Shown: piece after piece, positions 11,967 to 24,591 of the stretch | How positions within the stretch are numbered: the stretch's first letter is position 1 | Layout of the letters: each line of letters begins with the position of its first letter | Assembly: GCF_029227915.1 (NCBI RefSeq) | Contig: NC_079877.1 | Location: 16,912,851-16,976,850 of the forward strand | Direction: 5' to 3' | Source: Hydractinia symbiolongicarpus | Taxonomy: Eukaryota; Cnidaria; Hydrozoa; Anthoathecata; Hydractiniidae | DNA: 64,000 nt | The notes under the pieces: generated by a model | Told to the model about the DNA's origin: nothing | Seen by the model: only the letters and a program-made list of their open reading frames with translations | The model's database searches: none | Program-made: the position numbers and the translations under genes

Positions 11967-12128
11967 AACTCTCTTAGCCATCAAAAATCGCCAATTACCA
12001 CTCTTATAGCTGTGGAAAACCGCATTTAGCTCTTCTAACTGTCGAAAACCGTCAATTCCCACTCCTCATAGACGAAAACCGCCATTTAACTCTCCTAGCT
12101 GTTAAAATTCGGCATTTAGCTCTTCCAG
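11967..12128 (+). repeat. Degenerate tandem repeat of about 35 bp
   Basis: About five diverged copies of a unit containing AGCTGTCGAAAACCGCCATTTA and CTCTTCTAACTG-like blocks follow one another. Drift is strong, so exact copy number is uncertain. Non-coding. Confidence 0.55.
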
Positions 12129-12862
12129 TTAGTGCCTTACTGTAACAGGTAAATGTTTATTTCCGGAGTTTCTTGAATCCTACTGGCGATAGACGCGACT
12201 AGTATATACACCTTTGTTGATCCAAGCATTTGCAAAAAGAATAGCATTCTACCAGCTGAAAATATTTTTAAAGAACTAGTCCGCTATAACAAGGTCCTAC
12301 TATTTTGCATTTTGTTTTTCTGTTGCGTTTGGTAGCAGCAAAAATGTTGGCTCAGGGGCCTTCAGACTGTGGGACGAGGATGGAGATGTCACCATAAGGT
12401 CTACTAAGCGAAAGTATAAAAATTTGACAATTGTGTCATCCATTTCTGTAAAAAATTGTGCATGATGAGAAGATTTCCGATATGTAGGATCTCCGCGACC
12501 TGCGTTGATAATCAAGGTTAAGATTAACTCTGTGTCCTTTTTCTATAATTTGTGTTGGCTATATAAAAGGCCGGAGGTCGTTTAAACAGTAGGATTATCG
12601 ATATAATTATCTCTATCATCTTATATTCCTTAAATTATCTGAATTGTGTAATAGCCCAGCAGGTTTAGTTCGAATGCACAAAAAACATCAAAATACTAAA
12701 ATAGTATAATAATTAAGTAGATTATCCTTTTCTCAGCACAATTTTGTGTTGCAGTTGTTGATAGTTTTGCGGTTTTACATTGTTTTATTTTATAAGTAAC
12801 CGAGTTGCTAAGAGCTGAGATTAAGATTAACAACTGCATGACGTTGAAATATGAGCAGAGTA
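12129..12862. other. Gap without recognisable features
   Basis: A+T-rich intergenic sequence; no exon, RNA gene or repeat recognised. Confidence 0.35.
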
Positions 12863-13448
12863 TCTATATAATAATACGCTAAGTGTGTCTGTCTGTGTGT
12901 CTGTGACAGGCAAAGTGGATGCGTTCATTTTCCTTTGATGTTGCCGAAAAGTGCATGTCTAATATGCTAAATTTTCTGACTTTACGGCGCGACGTCAATA
13001 ACACTACTTTAACGTCAATATCCTATATTAAATTAATGAAGCCATTACAGTGCACCTAATACTTTAAGGGCAAATAACTTGGAAACGTGGTGGTGATGTC
13101 AATGATTTTTCACTGCGTGGGTAACTAGGGACCACCTAGGGCAAATTTGGGTTATTTTCCCAAACCTGGGTCCTCGAAGTCGTTTCGGAATAGACGGGTT
13201 GATGACGTCATTAAAAAACCTTTAAACCCTAATATCTCTGCAATCGTTTGTCAAAAGTACATGATCCTATACATTTTCTTGCTCAGCGTTTCAAGATCTA
13301 TACGATGAAGGCAACAGGCATACACATTTCTGAAAAAAAACATTTTGTGTTCTGACATGTCTCTGCCGACGTCATCAAAATTTAAATGACGGTTGTTTTT
13401 CTCTGTTATCCTGCCTAAGTGGATTTTTCCACGGGCCTTATCGACTAG
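12863..13448 (+). mobile_element. Single longer Helitron-like non-autonomous element
   Basis: The element starts TCTATATAATAATACGC with a GTCTGTCTGTGTGTCTG run and ends with GTGGATTTTTCCAC, a spacer and CTAG at 13445-13448. It has the same termini as the short tandem units but a 586-bp body. Its interior matches the minus-strand fragment at 5240-5505. There is no coding capacity, so mobilisation would need a Rep/helicase supplied elsewhere. Confidence 0.65.
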
Positions 13449-13855
13449 TCTTGATATAATGTTACTCTAATTAGTCAAATTTATAGGCCGGAAGAAGAGG
13501 CACTGTTTTGCTTAAGGGGAAAAACACATAATGGGGGTTTATTGGGCTTTTAAAACGAAGCAGACCTTACAATGGTGTCAAAAACAGAACTGTATTCAGC
13601 TTATAACATATTATTATATTATTGTGAACATTTTGGTGAAAGCTCTTCCCAATATACTGGAAGCTTTCAGTACAAACATTAGCTAGCTCAAAACAACAAC
13701 AAAGATGGTTAAGTTGCAGAACAAGTTTTGAGGTTTTTTTTTTAATATTTATCCTTTCCATTCTATTCTTATCAGTTTTAATAGATTTTAAACGTTTCGT
13801 AAAATCACTAGTTACACACAACGTATATTCTTGATCGTCGTAATCTTCCAGTGGA
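13449..13855. other. Gap without recognisable features
   Basis: Spacer between two Helitron-like stretches; the open frame on the minus strand has no family resemblance. Confidence 0.35.
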
Positions 13856-14667
13856 TCTCTTTAATAAAAGCCGTCGTCTGTCTGTTACGTCAACACAAAA
13901 TGTAATATATAAAGAACGGGCGAACCTGTGGATTTTTCCACGGGTTGACGACTAATCTCTACAATAATATTGTCTGTCTGTCGGCCCAAGCCAAGTCACA
14001 CTAAACAAAGCACGAAATCTTCACAAATAACAAATGCACCATAGTTTTATCGCTTTGCTATGGGCAACGACTGTGTCTATAATAATGCTCGTGATAAGTC
14101 TTTCCGTAAGCCAAAAGGCTAGCCGCGAGTAGCGATTAGCAAACCTTGGGGGATTTTTTCCACTGGATAGCGACTAGATATATTACTAATGACTGAAAAT
14201 GTGCATTTATCCTCGGGCTACTTTAACTGAGCTTGCAGGAAAGTTATTTCCTTAAAGACATAACTTCCATACTGCTTTATAAAGCCTTAAACGGCCTACT
14301 AAGTTTCCAAACACTGTATACCTGTATTAAAAGCACTACCCAGATATACGACACGGCCTACGTGCACTTAAGCGCTTAATCTGGCGGTCACGTAACTAGT
14401 CTCTTTATTAATACCCTATTTTGTCTGTCAAAATGGCTGCACGCATGAATTTTTACACAGGCTAGCGGCTAGTCTGGATTAAATTGCTTACACTCTTCTT
14501 TGAGCCAAAAAATGGTAACTGGTAGAGATGGGTGAATTCCTGTATATTTTTTTACGGACTAACGACTAGTCTGAACTAAATTGCTCGCTGTCTATGCGTA
14601 AGGGTGGTAGCTGTGATTAGCGATGGATAAATTTCCGTGGATTTTTTTTCACGTGCTAACGACTAGT
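13856..14667 (+). mobile_element. Decayed tandem array of Helitron-like units
   Basis: Recognisable units end at CTAA 13952-13955, near 14075 (degenerate), CTAG 14174-14177, and CTAG at about 14493, 14570 and 14664-14667, each followed directly by TCT at the next start. Hairpins before the ends range from complete to strongly decayed. CTAA also satisfies the Helitron CTRR rule. A unit-free segment lies at about 14178-14394. Confidence 0.6.
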
Positions 14668-16436
14668 CTTAAGTATTTGTCAAAGAGCAATAAATCTTTA
14701 TGTAATATAAACTTCAAAGTTTGATTTTAATTGTTATTTTATAACTCTAATATTACTAACGTGTTTGTACGTGAATATAGAAACAGAAAATATTTATATA
14801 AAAAACTATTTTTCTATTTACAAGTGGAAGTAATAGCCTTTAAAACTGAAGCTAAAAACGTTGAAAAGTGTTCTCGTTAGGTCACTAACCGACAGTGTTT
14901 AAAAGAAAGCTACTCAAACGCAGGTGTCAGCCTCAATATTGTTTGAACTTTTTAGGGAACAGGTGTTAAGTGTTCAAATTGATGTTAGCAAAGGGATGCC
15001 AAATGTGAAGTACGCGTTGGGTGTTAATAAGAATTGACAGAACACCGATTGGTTAAATGCTATGTGTTGAGATCGCGTCTCTGAGTCTCATTGTATATCA
15101 ATTTGAAGTTTTTAACCAGTATACGAGGAATGAAATCTTTTTCTCTTCATCTCTTTTGTTATATTCTATCTTCTTGTTTTATCCTTTTTGCAATTTTTTT
15201 AATCTTTTAGAACTGTAATTATCAAGGTGTAGCAAGTGCAATACATCTACAACCTTGGAAGAAATTTTGTTGTGGAAAAGAGGGGAAACTTAGGTGGTTC
15301 CGTATTACAGGCATTTTAAAAAGTTTAACTAGTATATTTTAGGGTCGAATATTTATGTTGAAACGATTATTGTGCAACTGTTATAAGGAAAGAAACAATT
15401 CTCTGCAACATTTATTGAGCAGCAACTCTTGGGTCGCTTTGTTGTGCAACATGTGTTCCCAAAAAAGTTGTAATGGTGGCTATCGTACAACCGGTCCGTG
15501 ACTAATTTGTCGTTATTGGAAATTAAGATTTAGTTGATGTTTACCTTGCGTACGCATCTACAAATATAGAACTTTTCTAGCCCCCTGGATATATAATTAT
15601 AGTTATGTTTATTTGTAAATTTTTTAGATTGCCGACGTTACAATTGTCCACACGTTTTCTGCAGAAATCTGTAGTCTTTCTGTAAAAGAAAGTTTAGGTG
15701 TACGAACGATTTTTTTGGTTTTCTACGAGAAAAATGTGTTATGTATCTGTAATCTTTTTAAATTGGAGCAAAACATATCTTTGCTTATTTGTTATAAATG
15801 GAGCCCGTGATCGGATTTAGATATTTTACTTTTACGAATTTCAAACCTACAGAAAAAATATTTAAACTCTTTTTTAAGGTCAAGATACATCGTTTTTAGG
15901 CATTCGGTGGATTTTTCAGCTCCCTTTTCCCTATATGTTTCGCTTCAAATACATCGAGCATTTTGCATGCTTAAATTTTCTTAGAATTCGTCCTCTATTT
16001 GCGCCTACCACATGCTTTCTTTTTTTACGAGAGAGATTAGTATTTTTTACGAGAGAGAGATTAGTATTTTCTCATCAATAGTGGTCATCCTTTTGCATAC
16101 ATCTAACAATTCGATGTAAAAGTCGTAGGAGAAAATACCTTTATAATCAATAGTGACGCAATTTTTATGTAAGCTGGACAAAGTATATTCATTTTTGAGA
16201 TAATTTCCTTTATTTCCTATTGGTATAATCGATTTCCTTCTTCCCAGGGAATCTAAATGTTTAGTGTATTCTTAGTTTGTGTGGATCAATGCCGTTTGAA
16301 TGTGCAGCTAGGAGACTTGTTAAGGTGACAATGCTTGTTTGAAAAAAGTTCTCATTGCATAATGTACTATTTGTTTTAAAAACGCATGACAACATTGACT
16401 TTTAAAATAATCATCAGTGTACGTTTCGTCCACTAG
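14668..16436. other. Intergenic region upstream of the chitin-binding lipoxygenase gene
   Basis: No exon or RNA gene recognised. A short direct duplication (TTTTTACGAGAGAGATTAGTA, twice) lies near 16022-16072. Core promoter elements could not be assigned with confidence, though the region must contain the promoter of the downstream gene. Confidence 0.35.
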
Positions 16437-19400
16437 ATGAAAATAGCAATGTATGAGATAGTTTGGTTATGTGTAATTCTCTTGCTGGTTGGAAATGCTA
16501 CCAGCAAAACGTTACAGAAAACATCGCCGATAAAGGAAAGTTTTCACGACAGTATTGTCATGAAAAGAGGTATGGAATGTGTTGTTCTGTTTGTAGGATT
16601 CATCTTCTTGTTTTCTGTGTTGTTAATTGCTGTAATATGTCGGGACTTTATATTTAGTGTCCCAATTTAGGGAACGTTCAGCTATATTTTATTTAGACAA
16701 TATTTGTAAATTATATATGAATACTAACAACTTTTCTGGTTATTCAATCTTGTATGGGGTCGCTTATATGTTAAAGAAATATGCTGTTAGAGTAACCTCT
16801 AGCTTTAAATTCCTAATTGTGACTTTTGCTGTTAAGAGTTTACTTTGCAACTCTTGATTCCAATATGCAAGATGCTTAACACTCAAACGGTTTCATTATC
16901 CCTGCCCCAACAACGCATTCTAACAACTTTAGTACCACCCACCTTCCTGCTAAGTAACATCTTGAGCCTTTTTTTCTGTCATAATTTTCTAACAAATGAC
17001 AAATGATCCTTTTATCCCGTTTCTTAACAGTTCGTAACAGTTCGTAACAGAAGTAACGATACCTGATTATTAGTAGGTAGTTACAGAAAAAATTTCGTAG
17101 ATAGATATAGATTATAAAGTATGTGTGACTACGTTATTTACCATAGATGCGGCAAGTTTTTGCGCTGACAAAGCAGCTGGTGACTATGCAAGTCCTGATT
17201 CTTGCAGTAATTACATCACGTGCAGTTCTGGTATTAACGTCGAAACCACGTGTCCACACAATTTATTATATGACGTCATTCACCATACTTGTGATCACGA
17301 ATATAATTTTTTGACATGTCCAGGTAATATTTTCGCAACGAGATGAACTGTTTTACATCATTTTTAATTATCTCTCTTAATCCTTAATTATCTCTACTGC
17401 TCTTCGATAGTCTTTTCTTGCCTCCAAGTAAAATTATTACAGTTAGGATAAAGCATGTATGAAAATTACACCTGTTTAAAAATATATATAAGATAAAAGA
17501 TTCCAAACAAAATAATGATTTCTTATTTGGAATTCTATTTTCCTATTTATATTTATTTTCCACAGTATTTGTTCGCAGTAAGTACAAGATTAAAGCCAGC
17601 TTTATTTTTTTAGATATTTGTCCAATTCCTGTGGAACGTAAGTACTCGTTAAACGTAAAAAAAATATGTGAGAATTATGAACTGGTGGTGTAGTAATACT
17701 GGTACAGTTATATGTTGTAAGACACAGTTCTTTAATATCAACGCAAACGTTGTATGTGGCCATATTTCGTTAGGTCAATATAAGCCTTTTGATTTCATCT
17801 CAGCTTAACATCAACCCTTTGTTATTTCAGAACCGTGTGAGACAAAATTACCTCAAAATACAGTGAAGAAAGCTTGCAAGAGATGGCGAGCAGTTGACCT
17901 GCAGAGAGCTCGAGCATGGTACAAACTTACTGAAGAAGGAAAAGAAAGAAAGATTCTTTTCCCTTTTACATTCATACCATGGTTGAACCAAAGCATTGAA
18001 TCTGTTGTGTTTCATACTGCAATTGACCCCTTCGAATCCAGATGGGCTTCTCTTTTCAGCACCGTTCGATCAGCGGTAGGAAAAGTAAAATTAGGAATAA
18101 TTGAACAAATGTCAACAAAGGAATTTTTTACATATGATGATTATAAGCAAGTCTATTATTCTTTCAATAATGGGGTTAAGGTAAACCGTTAATTTAATAT
18201 ATGACTTTACATATCTTGTAATTCTCCTGATACACATTATTTCACATTCTATTGATACTTCTGGTTTAGGCATTGAAAACACCGCAATACTATGGAAATC
18301 CAGCCTTCGAAAATGCTAAAAATATTATTGACAGCGAGCAATGGACATCAGACGACTTTTTTGTCATGAAAAGATTGGCTGGAGCATGTCCGTTTCTTTT
18401 AAAAAGAGTGACCACGGATAGTAAGTTGAATCCTTTTTTTTTCGGTATCGTATTTTAAACGTGTTTTTTCAACTAACGGTCCTCTTGGATAAATGTCCCT
18501 CAAAATATTTTCTCAATAAAGACTTCTTTGAAATCCATCTAAGGCGTAAAACTATTAGGCGATAAACAACATTTCATAACTGTGCATAGATAAATTTTGC
18601 TTAAAAAGAAATATTTTTTTTATGAGCTCTTCACTGTGAGTTTAAACTTTCACATACGCCGGTGCAGACAAGATTATGCGAATGGTTAATAAATTTTTTT
18701 CATTTCAACTCCTTTCACTATTTCGACAATATTCTTTCTCTTTTACAGGAAGCGTTGGCTTTCATAGAGATCTCCTAAAGAAGCAATTAAACCCAAGTTT
18801 TCCTTTTGATCGAGCTCTTAGCATTACAATTGGATACTCAATTACAATCGATTCTGTAAGTATAGAATTTAAATACAACTCAGAAAGTGTCTAACTTTGA
18901 AAAATAATTTTACAGAAAATAAGCATCCTAAAAACGCTTTATTTTAACTAGGCTGTCTCTACCAACCGTTTGTACGTTCTTTATCACGAGGAACACAATG
19001 GTTTGGCATCGTTGAATGACATGCTTGATGTTAACCCAACGGACACGAGAGATATGATGAATACAACATCGCCAATTGCTTTGTTCGTGAAAGATAACAC
19101 CGGGGCTTTGAAAATTGCAGCCATTCAAATTGATTATTTGCCAGGTAAAACCGCTTAGTTCTATATTATACGTTGTGCCGTGTTAAGTCGAACTTACTAA
19201 ATTTCAGGTTCACTGTTGGGTTAAAGGAGAACTAACGATTGATAACAAGTTGTGCTTAAAATGTTCTTAAAATGTTACAATGTGTAAGTTGAAGTTTATA
19301 AACTGATCAGGATCAAAGTAGTCCTGCGGTTGCCGCCATGACAGTGTCGATTAGGACTTTCTGTTCGGTAAAATACTAAAAATACTTGTGACGCAAGTCT

Positions 19401-22400
19401 GCGGGGATGTAAACAAACGCATTCTGAATGAACGAAGCAAGGGAATGTTAAACTGTGTCTTTATCTGAATAAAAAAATGATTCACCGTTATGAATATAGT
19501 TTCAGGGAGACATGAGTTATTTATTGTTAAATTGTTAGAAATTATTTTTTCTACGATGATGTTGTTCTACTGGAATTTAACTTGTTTCTTCATCCCTAAA
19601 ACCTCGCCATAAGTTAGAATTTATCTTGGAAGACCAAGAAATGAGTTCATTCTCTTACAAGTCCTGGTTGAGCATGCCGTCTGACGTCACAAATCAAAAT
19701 ATGTACGAACCAAGTTGGCTTTTGTTCGATAATGACGGCGACCGTTAGTAATTATGGCTTCTTGGGGACAAAATTTGAATATAAAAAAATGCGAAAATTT
19801 TTATGCCATGTGGTTTTTGTGATATGTAAGAATGTTTTTATTACTTAAAAACATATATATGTAGTTTTTCTCGTTAGTTCTCCTTTAACAAAGACTTATC
19901 AGGGTTTATTAGACTTCAAGTTTAAATGCTCAGAATTTTTTTTTAAAAAAATTAAAATATTGTGCATACATAGATAAAGTTAAACAGGTTTAAAAAAAGT
20001 CGATCTCGAGAACTTTTCCACCACACGATTAACTATTTCTTCAATAGAAATCGCTTTCTTTATTTGTCTGATGGTTTCACACTTTTGCATCGATTTTTGT
20101 GAGTTTGAGCTTATGTTTAACAGCCAATATCTTGAATCAAGCTCTCTTAATTCCAAACAAAACCTTCTTACTTTGTAATTTTTTAGTTGCAAGCGAATTT
20201 TTGAACGTTTTGATTAAGGGTCGGATTTTCAAATGTGCTGTGTAAATAGAGCCTTGGACCGGAAAAACGTCGAAGTAGAGAGGGCAATAGTCCCAAGAAA
20301 CCAAGATTTTTGTTCGAGATAGAGAAGTTCGAAATAAAGAAATAAAAATCAGTCTGCCAAAGTTTATTATCTTTCCTGTTCAGGAGTCGACACTCTGAGT
20401 CATTGCACAAATTTAAATACTTGTAAGTTATTAAAAGAGTCTTTGCAAGCGCAAATTTTTCTTTAATAATAACTGTTAACTTTAATTTAACATTATATTA
20501 CTTAAAAATATTGTAGATTCGAAAGTGTACACCCCACACTCCAGTTCAGTGGAATGGTTGACAGCCAAAGCGATGGTCGAATCTGCAGATGGGAACATCT
20601 GCCAAGCCATGCATCACCTCTCACACATCCATTTTTCATCGACTGTATACTGTACAATATTTCGACGTCATTTTAGCAGACAACATCCAATTTACGACAT
20701 CATGAAGTATCACTGCGAGGGAATGACACCTCATATCTCTCTATCGTTTCCAGTCCTCTCGTTTCCAGAACAAGCAGGACATATGTTGTTATCCGTTGGA
20801 CACACAGGTTTCGTCAAGCTGGCCACTGACGCGTATAACCAACACAGCTATGATTTGTTGGATTACGATAAACTGCTTTCTGTAAGCTATGTTGCATTTT
20901 CCTTTTTCATTGGTTGCTTTTTGTTTTTTTTTGTTTGTTTGTTTGTTTGTTTGTTTGTTTGTTCGTTTGTTTTTTGTTTGTTTGTTTGTTTTTTTATAAA
21001 AAATTACTACTATTCATCAATTTGTTAGTAAAAACGCTTTTAAAAACATAACTATTCCGAGGGGTGGCAAAGAGCTTTTTAATTTCGTTCGTAGCAGTAT
21101 AGACTACAAAGAAATTACCAACGCATTGCTTCGCAATCATCTCATATCTTCTTCGATAGAAGCAAGTGGAGCAAAGTTCTTGATAAATTGTTTTTATTGC
21201 CTATAAGATAATTTTTCACCAACCATTTTACTGGTGTATCTGAGAAAGCAAGCTCACGCCTATAATAGGTATCAGTCAGAAATGTTGTAAGAAGAAGTGT
21301 GAGTGAGCTTTGATTGGAATTTGAATGATGTTATTTCGTTTATTTTTAGTCTCGTGGTATTGATGACAACAGCATAAAATACTATCCATTCCGAGATGAT
21401 GCCAAATTAATATGGGAAGAATTGGACATTTTTGCGACAGATTTCGTTAACCTGTAGGTATTTCCGAATTATTCACTTGTTTTGATCGTACCCGTTTCCT
21501 GATTTGGACAAGTGAACTTTAAGAGATTTGCCAATTCGGGAATGACTCAATTGATTGATTTGTTAATTTTTAACGCAGATACTATGCTTCAGATTCAGTT
21601 GTCAGCGGAGATACTGAACTTCAAAGTTTCGCTAATGAAATGTCGATTTCTGGGAGAAATGGTAAAGACGGAGGTAATGGTAAGGTAAGGAAATAGTAAC
21701 CAAGTTCTAACAAAAAGATTCCTCAACTGTAGCTGTTAAAGCCACCATTTTGATTCACACACCCACAACCATCGTTTCACTCAGATTACCTTTTGTTACA
21801 AAATTGGCTTATGCCCATTAGTCCAAAAAGCTAACAGTTTCAATCCTATAATATTTAAAGTAAACCATCATTTAGAAATCATATATTTCTGTATAGTATT
21901 TATCTGTACAACCTGGTCTCAAAGCCCTATTCCTATTATAATTTGCCAACTCGATACTCTGTATCAGCGCTTTCCAGCTACCCAACGGAAAATAATAGGT
22001 GCAGAAAATCCCTGGGAACAAGCTTGGTACCATTTGCAAACTTTTAATATATTCCTTTTTTGCATAGATGAAAGGATTTCCCGCTCAATTTACATCGACT
22101 TCTCAACTTCGAACGTTCATACGACGATTTATCTGGATGGTTGTCTTCCATACTGTAGTTAATTATCCCGCCGAACCCTTTAACTCATACGCACCGCTTG
22201 CACCCACGAAAATGTACCATGACACACACGCGGATGCACAAACTAACTTTGCTCGTGTTTTACCGGATGCTCCAACAACAATAGTAAGCTTTTTTTCATC
22301 GGCTGTTGATATTTGTTTCGCAAATCCTATTGGTTAAGGTGTATATGGTTTTATAAAACCATTGGTTTTATTGCATTGCATGGTTATAGCTACCATAGAT

Positions 22401-22885
22401 ACTAATAATGTGAGGGCGTGTTGCAGTATAAGTTAAAGATATCTTTGTTTGTTATTTTTGTGGAATAATCTGTGCGTACTTTACACTACGACTCTCCGCC
22501 ATTTTTAACGCGTCAGAAGACCCTGTTTGGGAAAAAGATAAAGAACCTTACGCTTTTAAAATTGCTGATTTAAAAAAAATTGTCGAAATTTACAGAAATC
22601 AAAATTAAGTAGGTTAATCGCACACGACGTTTTTTTTTTTTTACTTTTCAGGGTATCGCGGAGTTCGCCACTTTTCTTGGCAACACTCGCATTAATCGAA
22701 TCATGGACCATTATGACAAAGTGGGTCACGATTCACTTTCTTTACTCATCAGAAAATCATACACACGCCTTCATTCGTGCATACAAGGTATACTTAAGAA
22801 GAGAAACAATGAGAGAGTTGCTAATAATCAACTACCGTACCGGTACTTAGAGCCTGATTGGATTCCAAACAGTGCTCATATTTAA
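16437..22885 (+). CDS. Secreted chitin-binding lipoxygenase-like protein (12 exons, 719 aa)
   Basis: Exons 16437-16569, 17147-17323, 17614-17637, 17831-18180, 18270-18420, 18749-18855, 18952-19144, 20517-20881, 21350-21453, 21579-21684, 22068-22283 and 22652-22885 all have GT-AG borders and keep one frame. Residues 1-23 are a signal peptide. Residues 50-102 form a CBM14 domain with six Cys spaced 13-5-9-12-8. From about residue 115 onward is a lipoxygenase catalytic domain: SPIALFVKD, WLTAKAMVESADG, then H412, H598 and N602 in FHTVVNY, and the C-terminal YLEPDWIPNSAHI with terminal Ile719. These match four of the five iron-ligand positions. The first, normally His in H-x4-H, is Cys407 (TGC at 20600-20602). 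The PLAT domain of animal lipoxygenases is absent, apparently replaced by CBM14. Lipoxygenases dioxygenate polyunsaturated fatty acids; activity here is uncertain because of Cys407. Confidence 0.85.
19220..19889. mobile_element. Non-autonomous DNA transposon in an intron of the lipoxygenase-like gene
   Basis: The sequence GTTAAAGGAGAACTAACGA at 19220-19238 is repeated exactly in inverted orientation at 19871-19889. The 670-bp body has no coding capacity. Target-site duplications are not obvious, so the superfamily is unknown. Confidence 0.65.
20230..20355. repeat. Fragment of the pogo-type MITE
   Basis: Contains TTCGAGATAGAGAAGTTCGA followed by AATAAAGAAAT, matching the interior of the MITE at 5021-5200. 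Ends are eroded. It lies in the same intron as the TIR element at 19220-19889. Confidence 0.5.
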
Positions 22886-24591
22886 TTCTGAGTGTAAACT
22901 GAGAAAATAATAATAGAAAAATATGGTGATAGTTATTGCAATATTTTGTATTTTTTCTAAGTATGGAATAGAAAACCTTTTACAATCTACTGAAAATAGC
23001 CTGCATAGCCAAACCCTGCGCCGTAACGAGAGTGAGAGTATCATTCTTTCGATGGTGTGTAAAAAGTACTCAACAATGACAACGTACGTTTAATAGCCAC
23101 ATACAGCATCAGACTGCAGGTATTTTCTTGCGCAGAATTTACCTACAGTCGTAAGAATCAGAATTAAAAGAAATAAGCAACGTTGTGGTTAGGTGCTTTA
23201 AATATCTTTTCAATTTTTCCTGATTATTCGAAAAGAATGCCTTCCTACCGTCCAAACAAAACTGGTTTGTACAACTATAGTTTTTTCTTTTACGAGACTA
23301 TTAAGTCATACATGAAAATCCTCAACTTTGATTAGCGTGAAAAAACCTTCTTTATCGTAATTAACCTCCATGTAATCTATTTGGATTTGACATTTGATTT
23401 TTATCGTTCGTGTATTTCAGCCTTAAAACATCAAACTTTATCCTTTGTAGTGTGATGGATAAGCTCTACAATTTTTTCTGCTGTAAGAATTTTATGTCCC
23501 ATCTGATTCATAGAAAAATGTATTAAAAACTAATGGCTATAATACAATTTATTTTGGTTGTAGAGAAATGAGAAACACAATTCCAACTCATTATTTATTT
23601 GGTGCACATGCCTCTGTTGCGAAGGTTAATAGACAGATAAACAAAAAACTATTCAAATTTTAAAAGTTTTATTGTGTTAGAATGAAATAAATAGAGTTCT
23701 GAAGCTTTTTGTCCGACAATCGCAGGAGTTCTAATGACTCCATAACCAGTATGTTTGGATCGACTTTTAATCGCTGTTTTCTAGCGCTTGATAAACTTTA
23801 TTAAGTTAAAGATTTGTTTCGCTTTGTTGTTGACAGAACAAGCATAATGGAATACATGCATCTCATAATTATACTTTTGTATGTAAAAGGTTAAAAATTT
23901 TATTAAAAAGGTTTTTAAATATGCGATACAGGGTAATGCTCGATACAGCAGAAGACGTCTTAAAATTGATGAATCTGAAACTATTTCTAACAAAAATATC
24001 CGCCTGATTGGCAATTGATACATGTATTTGAATTAAGTTGTTAACTTTCAAGGAAAGGCACTGGCTAATTTAAATATAGAAGTTTGAGTTTCTGTTTAGC
24101 GGTTTGTTTGATGTAGTAACAAAGTGTTCGATGGGGTAATTACATATTTGACATGAAAATTACTCGAACTGCCATACGAACTCAAAAACCCATCCAACTA
24201 TAGTTACACAATTCCGTAAAGAAGGCAATTTGAAATATCTTGCTCAAATCTAATTACAACACCTATTTAACCAATCAAATTTAATCACAACATTCATTCA
24301 ACCAATCAAATTAAGGCATTACCATATTGTAACCAATAAAGGGTTAGCTAAATTTGTAAATTAGGTAAACAATACAATTATTTACCTTCTTGAAGTTTGA
24401 AGATACCGTCATTTGCAAAAGAAGTTCTCTTTCTTATTCGGTATGATTTAACATCCTCAAAGTGAGCAGCAAGCTTTATATTGTTCAAAAAGCGTGTATT
24501 CAACAAAAACAAAGAACCACACAATGTAAACGCTGAAGCCTTCTGCTGCTTCGGCAGTTGGAAAAACTTGTAAAGGTACTTTTAAGCAGTT
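22886..24591. other. Spacer between the two chitin-binding enzyme genes
   Basis: No exon or RNA gene recognised. Three CCAAT motifs lie within about 24270-24340, roughly 250-320 bp before the next start codon (ACCAATCAAATT twice, ACCAATAAAG once). They could be promoter elements, but this is weak. Confidence 0.35.

Noticed and set aside
20920-20990. Extension of the lipoxygenase exon into a Phe/Cys-rich tail
   Set aside because: The frame simply reads through the donor GTAAGC into a (GTTT)n microsatellite; the splice to the next exon restores a conserved lipoxygenase block.
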